From Prolixibacteraceae bacterium (GTDB lineage: Bacteria; Bacteroidota; Bacteroidia; Bacteroidales; Prolixibacteraceae): DNA of 14,063 nucleotides. The DNA is taken from the NCBI GenBank assembly GCA_027858145.1, contig JAQIDF010000247.1, positions 1 to 14,063 of the forward strand. The letters are read 5' to 3'. The notes under the pieces were generated by a model. That model made no database searches, was not told where the DNA came from, and worked only from the letters and a program-made list of their open reading frames with translations. Positions 1 through 6,973 of this stretch are shown here, piece after piece; the stretch's first letter is position 1; each line of letters starts with the position of its first letter. The translations under genes and the position numbers were made by a program.

Positions 1-4
1 ATTT

Positions 5-1171
5 ATGAGGGGAATATTATTTACGGCCATTATCATGTTAATGGCAAACGCTGGTTTTTCACAGCAATTTGAGCAGCCAAAACTGGATGCCAACAATTTT
101 GAGAATCTGAAAGTTAAAGTAGGTGCCGATTTTGCCTTGCAATTGCAGGCCATTGAACATGAAGCACCGGTTGAATTAATTGATTTAAAAAACAATTTCA
201 ACCTACCAACTGCCAATTTCAGCATTACAACTGATCTGGCACCCGGTGTGCAGTTATATATGAACACCTACCTGTCTTCTCGTCACCATAATGAAGCATG
301 GGTTGAAGGTGGTTATCTGATCATGGATCGTCTGCCATTTCTGCCGGTTACAGACAACATAATGGAATTTGTAACCGTTAAGGCCGGTGTGATGATGCCC
401 GATTACGGCGATGCACACTATTACAGAAGTACAAACGCCGATGTAGTAAACAACCCGTTTGTTGGCAACTGGATTATGGATGCATATACAACAAACCCGG
501 GGCTGGAAGTGATGTTCCGTAAAAACGGGATATTAGCGCTGGTTGGAACAAACAATGGACGTATGAACTATGGCCGGGGAAATGACATAGGCGACGATTT
601 GGTGTTCAACTGGAAGCTGGGATACGACAATAACCTCACCGAAGACCTTAGAGTAAGGGCTACAGTGTCTGGTTATCACGTACCTGAGGGACATAGCAGC
701 TCTTACCTGTGGGACGGCGATCGTGCTGGTGCCCGCTACTACAGTGTAATGCAAACTGCCGAGGCTGATGGTGACAATTTCCGTTCGGGACGCTGGAGCC
801 CAAGCAGTGGACAATCAGAAATGAGCAGCTACATGGCTAACTTATTTGTGAAATTTCACGGTCTGGAAGTATTTGGTATTTATGAAACGATGAACGGCAT
901 GCGACGCGGTGCTGAACAAAACTATACGCAAACTGCGGTTCAGGCATTGTACCGCTTAGGTGATTTTTATGCCGGAACACGGATCAACAGTGTAGATGAC
1001 AATAACGGCTCAACCGTTAATCGATTCAATATTGGCGGTGGTTGGAATATGGTTGATAACGTTTTAGTAAAACTCGATTACGTTAATCAAACATATGAAG
1101 GTTCTGCACACGGAGAAATAGATGGTGGTAAATTTAGCGGTTTAGTACTTGAAGCCGCAATTTCTTTTTAA
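5..1171 (+). CDS. Outer-membrane beta-barrel (porin-like) protein
   Basis: The 388-residue product begins with a signal peptide (hydrophobic residues about 4-15, likely cut after GFSQ) and continues as alternating polar/aromatic stretches with no membrane helix. It ends in ...LEAAISF, the terminal Phe typical of proteins inserted by the BAM complex. This supports an outer-membrane beta-barrel of roughly 12-16 strands; the substrate is unknown. I do not recognise a named family. Only four bases precede the ATG, so upstream elements cannot be judged and an earlier start outside the window is possible, but the signal peptide at residue 1 argues this is the true start. It is separated from the next gene by a strong terminator, so it is probably the last gene of its own transcript. 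A channel or a structural outer-membrane protein are both possible. Confidence 0.75.
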   Translation: MRGILFTAIIMLMANAGFSQQFEQPKLDANNFENLKVKVGADFALQLQAIEHEAPVELIDLKNNFNLPTANFSITTDLAPGVQLYMNTYLSSRHHNEAWVEGGYLIMDRLPFLPVTDNIMEFVTVKAGVMMPDYGDAHYYRSTNADVVNNPFVGNWIMDAYTTNPGLEVMFRKNGILALVGTNNGRMNYGRGNDIGDDLVFNWKLGYDNNLTEDLRVRATVSGYHVPEGHSSSYLWDGDRAGARYYSVMQTAEADGDNFRSGRWSPSSGQSEMSSYMANLFVKFHGLEVFGIYETMNGMRRGAEQNYTQTAVQALYRLGDFYAGTRINSVDDNNGSTVNRFNIGGGWNMVDNVLVKLDYVNQTYEGSAHGEIDGGKFSGLVLEAAISF

Positions 1172-1342
1172 TCCGCTTTATTCACCAAATTGGATAAAGG
1201 TGAATGCATAAGCGAGTTACCCCGACTTAGCTGAGCCCAATTTTGGGCAACAAAATTGGTTGCGAAACTTAGTCGCTGTCAGAGACAGAAATTATTCTCA
1301 TGAATAATTGGGTTTAAGATCCAATATAGACTGAGCATCTGA
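1172..1342 (+). ncRNA. String of hairpins; candidate structured 3' UTR or small RNA
   Basis: No gene lies here, but perfect short inverted repeats follow one another: 1180-1186/1199-1205 (attcacc/ggtgaat), 1235-1240/1243-1248 (gcccaa/ttgggc) competing with 1237-1244/1252-1259 (ccaatttt/aaaattgg), 1276-1280/1284-1288 (ctgtc/gacag), 1290-1297/1302-1309 (aattattc/gaataatt) and 1307-1311/1321-1325 (attgg/ccaat). They lead straight into the terminator at 1343-1377. The stems are seen directly; that they act as an RNA is inference. I see no convincing TAnnTTTG promoter just upstream, so a processed 3' UTR of the barrel gene is as likely as an independent small RNA. Confidence 0.3.
1215..1244 (+). 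repeat. Dispersed intergenic repeat, copy 1
   Basis: The blocks AGTTACCCCG (1215-1224) and GCCCAATTTT (1235-1244) recur exactly at 8223-8232 and 8240-8249 in the gap between the TolC-type and CusB-type genes. They are separated by 10 nt here and 7 nt there. In the second copy the blocks surround a GGGC-TTTA-GCCC hairpin; here the middle has diverged. Two intergenic copies in 14 kb suggest a genome-wide short repeat family. Confidence 0.5.
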
Positions 1343-1377
1343 GAAGGTACCGGGTCTTGCCCGTGTACCTTCTTTTT
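1343..1377 (+). terminator. Strong intrinsic terminator
   Basis: GAAGGTAC (1343-1350) pairs perfectly with GTACCTTC (1365-1372). The stem continues as CGGG (1351-1354) with CCCG (1360-1363) across a one-base bulge at 1364, around a 5-nt loop, and TTTTT follows at 1373-1377. It would end transcription from the barrel gene, or from a small RNA in 1172-1342, before the YceI operon. Confidence 0.85.
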
Positions 1378-1432
1378 AAAATTTAAATGCTTCTCGGTTA
1401 AATTTAACACATCTCCACACTTCCTCAAATTG

Positions 1433-1448
1433 TTAGTTAAGCAACTAA
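1433..1448 (+). promoter_or_regulatory. Inverted repeat abutting the yceI-rrf2 start; candidate operator
   Basis: TTAGTT (1433-1438), a 4-nt centre AAGC, and AACTAA (1443-1448) form a perfect 16-bp dyad that ends immediately before the first ATG at 1449. A second palindrome, GTTAAATTTAAC, lies at 1397-1408. Rrf2 proteins usually repress their own operon by binding a short dyad near the promoter, so the Rrf2 protein encoded second in this operon is the natural candidate ligand. That assignment is inference; the dyad is seen directly. Confidence 0.45.
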
Positions 1449-2036
1449 ATGGATCAAATGAAGTACAAACTGATTATTTGTCTGTTAATATTTAACTTAC
1501 ACAACATCTCTGCCGGAAACACCAAAACAAAAGGCATTGCAAATTCAATGTTTGTTACCATTTCAGGTTCGTCAACAATTAATCAGTTTCAACTTACAAG
1601 CAATAAGGTCATTATCAACCAACAAAATTTCATCCATAATAATGACCACTACTACATTGAAATACCAGTTTTTGACTTTCACAGTAAAAACAAAAAAATC
1701 ACATCTGATTTTCGTGAACTAATAAAAGCTGAGAACCATCCAATCATTTCAATTGCCATTAATCCGGGCGAAATAAAAACCCACAAACATAAAGACAAAA
1801 CTAACTATATAACAGGCACAATCACATTAGCCGGACAATCACACCAAGCACAAATCAAATATTTATCAACACCAACAATAAACAATAAAATTGAAATAAA
1901 AGGTGAAGCTAAGCTAAACTTAAGCTATTTCAACCTTGAGCCTCCCGAAAAACTTTTCGGTGCAATAAAAGTTCACGACCGTATTTTTGTTAATTTTGTT
2001 GTGTATGTTGAATCCCTTAAAAAACCGGCACATTGA
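1449..2036 (+). CDS. Secreted YceI-like lipid-binding domain protein
   Basis: The 195-residue protein has an N-terminal signal peptide (KYKLIICLLIFNLHNISAG) and then a pattern typical of YceI-family lipocalin-like beta-barrels: an early S-x-v-x-F/W-type strand (SGSSTINQFQL), a central block on suppressing small deviations (KITSDFRELIKAENHPIISI), a strand with G-T-I-T-LAGQ (transition to the hydrolysis-like second half), and a C-terminal LSYFNLEPPEKLFGAIKVHDRIFVNF. YceI proteins bind isoprenoid or fatty-acyl ligands in the periplasm. Translation may begin at 1449 or at the ATG 1458; the latter gives the more usual signal peptide starting MKYK. The gene is strikingly A-rich: bases 1861-1920 hold only 15 G/C of 60. 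It overlaps the rrf2 start, so the two are co-transcribed. Family assignment is by pattern, without a database search. Confidence 0.7.
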   Translation: MDQMKYKLIICLLIFNLHNISAGNTKTKGIANSMFVTISGSSTINQFQLTSNKVIINQQNFIHNNDHYYIEIPVFDFHSKNKKITSDFRELIKAENHPIISIAINPGEIKTHKHKDKTNYITGTITLAGQSHQAQIKYLSTPTINNKIEIKGEAKLNLSYFNLEPPEKLFGAIKVHDRIFVNFVVYVESLKKPAH

Positions 2037-2464
2037 AATTTAGCACCAGAACACGATATGGATTACGCACAGTGCTTGAAATTGCACTTAGCAAAAATGA
2101 CGAGGGCATTTACCAAAAAGACATCTCGAAAAATCAGGAGATTTCTTATAAATACCTCGATCATATCATAAATTCACTAAAGGTTGCCGGAATTGTTGCA
2201 AAGGCAGGAGGGAAAAAAAGTGGTTATGTGCTAACCCGAAAGCCCGAAGAGATAACAGCCTTTGATGTTCACAATGCTTTTGAACCCGAAGTTTGTGTGG
2301 TTGATTGTATCGCCTTAAACTACAAATGTGAGCGTGAAAACTTTTGTGTAATGAAAGATTTTTGGAATGGGTTAAATACACAGGTTATCGATTATTTGAA
2401 ATCGAAAACCATTAAGGATTTGATGGAAGAACAACAAAAAAAATTAAACGAAAACAGTAAATAA
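2033..2464 (+). CDS. Rrf2-family transcriptional regulator with four cysteines
   Basis: The 143-residue protein opens with MKFSTRTRYGLR, the characteristic N-terminus of Rrf2 proteins. A winged helix-turn-helix follows (about residues 25-70: QKDISKNQEISYKYLDHIINSL, then GGKKSGYVLTR as the wing) and then a cysteine cluster at C88, C92, C99 and C105, in the region where IscR, NsrR and RsrR hold an Fe-S cluster. A redox, NO or Fe-S-responsive sensor is therefore likely; the extra cysteine leaves the exact ligand set open. The start is a TTG (2033-2035) whose last two bases are part of the upstream TGA stop; it is preferred because the conserved N-terminus begins exactly there and no alternative Met follows before residue 106. 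The arrangement implies translational coupling to the yceI-like gene. Probable target: its own operon, through the dyad at 1433-1448. Confidence 0.9.
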   Translation: MKFSTRTRYGLRTVLEIALSKNDEGIYQKDISKNQEISYKYLDHIINSLKVAGIVAKAGGKKSGYVLTRKPEEITAFDVHNAFEPEVCVVDCIALNYKCERENFCVMKDFWNGLNTQVIDYLKSKTIKDLMEEQQKKLNENSK

Positions 2465-2465
2465 G

Positions 2466-2490
2466 AGCCGGCATCATCGGCTTTTGTCTT
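2466..2490 (+). terminator. Intrinsic terminator after the Rrf2 gene
   Basis: AGCCG (2466-2470) pairs with CGGCT (2478-2482) around a 7-nt loop, followed by TTTTGTCTT. It begins two bases after the Rrf2 stop codon. The stem is also positioned just past the stop of the minus-strand Pmp3 remnant, so it may once have served both directions. Confidence 0.65.
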
Positions 2491-2565
2491 CTAATACTTT
2501 CCAATTACCCAAACTGCATGAATAATGCCGGGGATAAAACCCAGAATCGTAAGCAAGATATTAAT
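2491..2565 (-). pseudogene. C-terminal remnant of a Pmp3/YqaE-type membrane peptide
   Basis: Reading the minus strand from 2565 to the stop at 2493-2491 gives 24 residues containing LLTILGFIPGIIHAVWVI and ending in GKY. This is the second membrane segment of the Pmp3/YqaE (UPF0057) family, whose members are about 52-55 residues with two membrane helices. Directly upstream in frame is a TAG (complement of 2566-2568), and the next 75 bases in all three minus frames encode nothing like the family's first helix (...LPPLAV... and the Gly/Cys-rich turn). The N-terminal half is therefore gone, not merely frameshifted. The break falls at the usual start of the second helix. Family match is by recognition; loss of the 5' half is seen directly. 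Confidence 0.75.
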
Positions 2566-2642
2566 CTATACAAACTAATTTTCTCTCTAATCACTTTCAT
2601 GAACATTCCTACTCCCAAAACGTTAAAGAAGTGTTAATGTAT

Positions 2643-2682
2643 CCTACAAGCACAGTAGGCTTTATTAATTAATTTATTTTTG
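2643..2682 (+). promoter_or_regulatory. Candidate promoter with dyad upstream of the metal-efflux cluster
   Basis: TATTTTTG (2675-2682) matches the Bacteroidota -7 consensus TAnnTTTG. A dyad CCTAC-N7-GTAGG (2643-2647/2655-2659) lies 15 bp upstream, about where the -33 box should be, and no TTTG -33 box is present. This resembles an operator-controlled promoter. Transcription would begin at about 2687-2690, at or just beyond the ATG at 2686, so either translation is leaderless from a later ATG (2695) or another promoter is used. Sequence matches are seen; promoter activity is inference. Confidence 0.35.
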
Positions 2683-2685
2683 CGT

Positions 2686-3069
2686 ATGCTTAAAATGTTG
2701 CAAAATACCGGAACGCTTTTTCTTATCTTGCTGATACTTGTTATGTCAGTGGGAATTGCTGTTTCGAAACATTACTGCAACAACGAGTTGGTTTCAATAT
2801 CGATTGACCAGCCTGCAGAACCATGCTGCGATGACGATAATTGCTGCAATACATCAACCACCATTATTATGATGGACGAAGATGCAGTAAAAGCTGAAAT
2901 CAACCAAGCACCTTCTGTTCACCAGCACATCCTGCATCTGGTTGACACGTATCTTTTCGTGTTTAATAATATTCATACAGAAACTACAAGCGAGGTTGAC
3001 GAATTTTCTTCACCGCCCCCTGTACCTTTAAAAACCTTTCTTTCGGTTATACAGATCTACATTTTATGA
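2686..3069 (+). CDS. HYC_CC_PP family small membrane-anchored protein
   Basis: This 127-residue protein has one hydrophobic segment (about residues 9-27, a signal anchor or signal peptide), then HYCNN (H29, C31), PCC...NCC (C47, C48, C53, C54), and a proline run SPPPVPL near the C-terminus. HYC, CC and PP are exactly the conserved motifs that give this Bacteroidota family its name; its biochemical role is not established. The periplasmic His/Cys clusters suggest metal binding, consistent with its place as first gene before a Cu/Ag-type RND pump. The start is uncertain: a TTG at 2680 and ATGs at 2686 and 2695 are in frame; 2686 is chosen as the first ATG. A region of 88 bp with a hairpin separates it from the pump gene. 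Confidence 0.7.
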   Translation: MLKMLQNTGTLFLILLILVMSVGIAVSKHYCNNELVSISIDQPAEPCCDDDNCCNTSTTIIMMDEDAVKAEINQAPSVHQHILHLVDTYLFVFNNIHTETTSEVDEFSSPPPVPLKTFLSVIQIYIL

Positions 3070-3073
3070 ATAA

Positions 3074-3133
3074 ACAATAAATAATACTATAAAGCCTTAA
3101 TCATTTTGCCAAGGCTTGTTGTTAGTTTATTGT
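3074..3133 (+). promoter_or_regulatory. Nested inverted repeats between the HYC_CC_PP and cusA-type genes
   Basis: A perfect 7-bp hairpin AAGCCTT/AAGGCTT (3092-3098/3111-3117, 12-nt loop) lies within a wider 8-bp inverted repeat ACAATAAA/TTTATTGT (3074-3081/3126-3133). The inner stem is followed by GTTGTTAGTTT, a poor T-tract, so at best it is a leaky terminator or a stem that sets relative expression of the small protein and the pump. Confidence 0.4.
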
Positions 3134-3157
3134 AATTCACTCATATAATTTAGAAAA

Positions 3158-6100
3158 ATGAACAAAATAATTCGCTTTTTTCTCGAAAACAAGCTAGTTA
3201 CTTTTTTAGTACTTATTGTTTTTATTGGTTGGGGAGTCGCTACTTCGCCATTTAACTGGCAAACCGGAATTATACCCAACGATCCGGTGCCGGTTGATGC
3301 CATACCCGACATAGGTGAAAATCAGCAAATAGTATATACCGAATGGTCCGGGCGTTCGCCCCAGGACATCGAAGATCAGATATCGTACCCGCTAACCACC
3401 GCGTTATTGGGCATCCCCAGTGTAAAAACCATCCGGAGCAACTCCATATTTGGCGTTTCCAGTATCTACATCATTTTTGAAGAGGATGTTGAGTTTTACT
3501 GGAGCCGCACCCGCATACTCGAAAAACTCAACTCATTACCCCCCGGCACTTTACCTTCCGATGTAAAACCGGCGCTGGGTCCCGATGCCACAGCACTGGG
3601 CCAGATTTACTGGTACACGCTCGAAGGCCGCGACAAAAAAGGCAATCCTGCCGGAGGGTGGGATCCGCAAGAGCTACGCACCATCCAGGATTTTCAGGTA
3701 CGATATGCATTAACATCGGCTAAAGGCGTTGCCGAGGTAGCTTCTATTGGTGGTTTTGTAAAAGAATATCAGGTTGATGTTGACCCCGCGGCCTTGAAAG
3801 CTCATGATGTAAATATTTCGCAGGTAATGAAAGCTGTAAAAAACAGCAATCTCGATATTGGTGCTCGTACCATCGAAATTAACCGTGCTGAATATCTGGT
3901 GAGGGCGCTGGGTTATGTTCAAAGTCTCGAAGACCTGGAAAGCAGCGTTGTTGCCGTTAAAAACAATGTGCCAATCAGGCTGTCCGATGTGGCCAAAATC
4001 AATTACGGCCCGGCAACCCGGCGTGGCGGTCTTGACAAGGACGGCGTAGAAGCAGTGGGCGGTGTTGTGGTTGCACGCTATGGTGCCAACCCTATGAAAA
4101 CCATCGAGAATGTAAAAGCAAAAATCGATGAAATATCCCCGGGCTTGCCTTCCAAAAACTTGGCCGATGGCACAAAATCGCAAGTCACCATTGTGCCGTT
4201 TTACGACCGCACCGGGTTAATAAAAGAAACGCTGGGTACGCTCGAAGAAGCCATCACCCTGCAACTTCTTATCAGTATCCTGGTAATTATTGTTCTGGTT
4301 TTAAATCTCAACGCTTCGTTTCTTATATCGAGCTTACTGCCCATCGGGGTGCTCATGACTTTCATCGCTATGCGCCAATTCGGAGTCGACGCCAATATTG
4401 TTGCCTTGTCAGGTATTGCCATCTCCATCGGGGTTATGATTGATGTTGGGGTCGTGTTCACCGAAAACATCATCAGACACATCGAAATGCGCAAAAATGC
4501 GGGAGCTAACGGCAAACAATTAATGAAAGTGATATACAACGGAATCACCGAAGTGGCCGGGGCTGTTGTTACAGCAATCTCCACCACCATTGTAAGTTTC
4601 CTCCCGGTATTTGCCATGCAGGCTGCCGAGGGAAAACTTTTTAAGCCACTGGCTTTCACGAAAACATTTACAATGGTGTCGGCACTTATTATTGGCTTAA
4701 TAATTATACCAATGCTGGCACATCTGGTATTTTCAACCCGTTTTAACAAACAGCGATACAAAAAAGCAATAAACATCATCGTGGCATTAGCCGGAATCAT
4801 CATTGCCTTTTTCTCGGGTTACTACATTGCACTGTTCATTACTGTATTTGGCGTTAACAATTTATTGCAACTCCACTGGCCTGCATACAAAAAAGTCTGG
4901 AGCAACTATATCAACATAGCCATTACAGCTTCGGTGGTTTTATACTTTTTATCACGCGTTTGGTTACCACTTGGTGCTGCAAATTCATTTGTTTCAAACT
5001 TTTTGTTTGTAATTATCATTGTAGCAGTAATTCTTGGTATTCTAAGTTTAATAACACTATACTACAAACGAATTCTGCAATGGATACTTAACCACAAAGC
5101 AGTTTTTCTGACACTGCCCGTAATCATCATTCTTTTTGGGATTACAGCATGGCAGGGGTTTGACAAAATGGTTGGTTTCATGCCTCAATTTGTGAAAAAT
5201 ACCAATGTTTATCAAAATATTGATGAAAAGTTGCCCGGGCTGGGGAAAGAATTTATGCCGTCGCTCGACGAAGGATCATTCTTGTTAATGCCAACAACTA
5301 TGCCCCACTCCGGTATTCAGGAAAACCTTGATGTTATACGCATGCTCGACAAACAGGTGAGTTCAATTCCTGAAGTTGACATGGTTGTAGGAAAATGGGG
5401 ACGTGTAAATTCGGCACTGGACCCTGCACCAACATCAATGTACGAGAATGTAATCAACTACAAACCGGAATACATTCTCGATGAAGATGGCCACCGCATG
5501 CGATTTAAAACCAACAACGAAGGGGCATTTGTACTTACCGACGGCAGTACTTACAATCCACGTGAAGAAGCATTCAGGCTTATACCCCGCGAGGAACTCA
5601 CAGCAGATAAAAACGGAGACTATTTCAGGCAGTGGCGCGAAGAAATTCAATCGGCCGATGATATTTGGAATGCCATCATCGAACGGGCAAAAATACCCGG
5701 GCTCACATCGGCTCCAAAACTACAGCCCATCTCTACCCGTTTGGTCATGCTGCAAACAGGGATGAGAGCACCAATGGGCATTAAAGTATTTGGGCCCGAC
5801 CTTGAATCGATTGAGAAAACAGGGCTTGAACTTGAGAAATTACTGAAAAACGTTGAAGGTGTTAACGCGTCATCGGTTTTTGCCGACCGCGTTGTGGGAA
5901 AACCTTATCTCGAAATAGAGATAGACCGCGATGCAGCAGCCCGCTACGGGTTGCAAATTAAGGAACTGCAAAACATCCTGTCGGGGGCAATTGGCGGCAC
6001 CAGGCTCACCACAACGGTTGAAGGCAGGGAGCGTTTCCCGGTACGTGTGCGCTATGCCAGAGAGTTCAGGGATAACCCCGATGATTTACAGAAAATCCTT

Positions 6101-6973
6101 ATCCCTACTTCAACCGGCACACAAATACCGCTTTCAGAAGTAACAAACATCAACTATATGCGCGGCCCGCAGATGATAAAAAGCGAAAACACTTTCCTGG
6201 TTTCGTATGTCATTTTCGACAAAGAAGATGGGTACGCCGAAGTGGATGTGGTTGAAAATGCGCAGGATTATTTAAACGGGCTCATTGAAAGTGATGATTT
6301 TGAACTTCCGGCTAATGTAAGTTACGTGTTCACCGGAAATTACGAAAACCAAATCAGAGCCACGAAGCGCTTGTCGCTGGTTATTCCAATATCATTAATC
6401 ATCATTTTCCTTATCCTTTATTTCCAGTTCCGCTCCGCGATAACCACCACCCTTATTTTTTCAGGGATACTGGTGGCATTCTCGGGAGGGTTCATCATGC
6501 TGTGGCTGTACGGCCAACCCTGGTTTATGGATGCATCTTTTGCAGGGATGAACCTGCGCGACCTTTTCCAGATAAAAACCATCAACCTCAGTATTGCCGT
6601 GTGGGTAGGTTTTATCGCGCTGTTTGGTATTGCCACCGACGATGGTGTACTCATCAGCACCTACATCAAACAGCTGATGGATAAAAAGAAACCACAAAGC
6701 GCAAGTGAAGTCCGTAGCATTATTATCGAGGCTGGATCAAAAAGGGTACGCCCGGCCATGATGACAACAGCAACCACCATAATTGCCCTTCTGCCGGTAC
6801 TTACATCAACCGGGAAAGGCTCGGATATTATGGTACCCATGTCAATCCCTCTTTTCGGGGGAATGCTCATCGAGGCTTTAACGATGTTTGTTGTTCCGGT
6901 GCTTTACAGTATTTGGCAGGAACAAAAAATTAAGAAAACAGGCATACTAAAAACAGATAATCATGAAGCATAA
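3158..6973 (+). CDS. cusA: CusA-type heavy-metal efflux RND permease (Cu(I)/Ag(I) predicted)
   Basis: The 1271-residue inner-membrane pump shows the HME-RND landmarks: TM1 at about 7-28, DPVPVDAIPDIGENQ, the porter-domain text SPQDIEDQISYPLTT, GPDATALGQIYWYTLE, and TM4 with D429 (GVMIDVGVV). By-eye alignment with E. coli CusA places the three metal-binding methionines (M573, M623, M672) at M711 (LLMPTT), M761 (TSMYEN) and M864 (VMLQTG); the first spacing, 50 residues, is identical. This favours Cu(I)/Ag(I). In TM10 the E939 position reads D1161 (ATDDGV), and the K984 position reads A1200 (RVRPAMMT), so the proton relay differs. E. coli CusA has 1047 residues; most of the excess is about 114 residues around 530-640 (extra hydrophobic helices) and about 54 residues between M761 and M864. 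The gene overlaps the next by 11 nt. It uses the proton gradient to drive metal out through TolC- and CusB-type partners. Confidence 0.93.
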   Translation: MNKIIRFFLENKLVTFLVLIVFIGWGVATSPFNWQTGIIPNDPVPVDAIPDIGENQQIVYTEWSGRSPQDIEDQISYPLTTALLGIPSVKTIRSNSIFGVSSIYIIFEEDVEFYWSRTRILEKLNSLPPGTLPSDVKPALGPDATALGQIYWYTLEGRDKKGNPAGGWDPQELRTIQDFQVRYALTSAKGVAEVASIGGFVKEYQVDVDPAALKAHDVNISQVMKAVKNSNLDIGARTIEINRAEYLVRALGYVQSLEDLESSVVAVKNNVPIRLSDVAKINYGPATRRGGLDKDGVEAVGGVVVARYGANPMKTIENVKAKIDEISPGLPSKNLADGTKSQVTIVPFYDRTGLIKETLGTLEEAITLQLLISILVIIVLVLNLNASFLISSLLPIGVLMTFIAMRQFGVDANIVALSGIAISIGVMIDVGVVFTENIIRHIEMRKNAGANGKQLMKVIYNGITEVAGAVVTAISTTIVSFLPVFAMQAAEGKLFKPLAFTKTFTMVSALIIGLIIIPMLAHLVFSTRFNKQRYKKAINIIVALAGIIIAFFSGYYIALFITVFGVNNLLQLHWPAYKKVWSNYINIAITASVVLYFLSRVWLPLGAANSFVSNFLFVIIIVAVILGILSLITLYYKRILQWILNHKAVFLTLPVIIILFGITAWQGFDKMVGFMPQFVKNTNVYQNIDEKLPGLGKEFMPSLDEGSFLLMPTTMPHSGIQENLDVIRMLDKQVSSIPEVDMVVGKWGRVNSALDPAPTSMYENVINYKPEYILDEDGHRMRFKTNNEGAFVLTDGSTYNPREEAFRLIPREELTADKNGDYFRQWREEIQSADDIWNAIIERAKIPGLTSAPKLQPISTRLVMLQTGMRAPMGIKVFGPDLESIEKTGLELEKLLKNVEGVNASSVFADRVVGKPYLEIEIDRDAAARYGLQIKELQNILSGAIGGTRLTTTVEGRERFPVRVRYAREFRDNPDDLQKILIPTSTGTQIPLSEVTNINYMRGPQMIKSENTFLVSYVIFDKEDGYAEVDVVENAQDYLNGLIESDDFELPANVSYVFTGNYENQIRATKRLSLVIPISLIIIFLILYFQFRSAITTTLIFSGILVAFSGGFIMLWLYGQPWFMDASFAGMNLRDLFQIKTINLSIAVWVGFIALFGIATDDGVLISTYIKQLMDKKKPQSASEVRSIIIEAGSKRVRPAMMTTATTIIALLPVLTSTGKGSDIMVPMSIPLFGGMLIEALTMFVVPVLYSIWQEQKIKKTGILKTDNHEA

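Noticed and set aside
2566..2640. Possible frameshifted N-terminal half of the Pmp3 remnant
   Set aside because: All three minus frames upstream of 2566 were read; none resembles the first helix or Gly/Cys turn of the family.
4201..4803. 200-codon open frame on the minus strand inside the pump gene
   Set aside because: It lies wholly within the clearly supported CusA-type frame, has no recognisable domain, and mirrors hydrophobic codons of the pump; a shadow frame.
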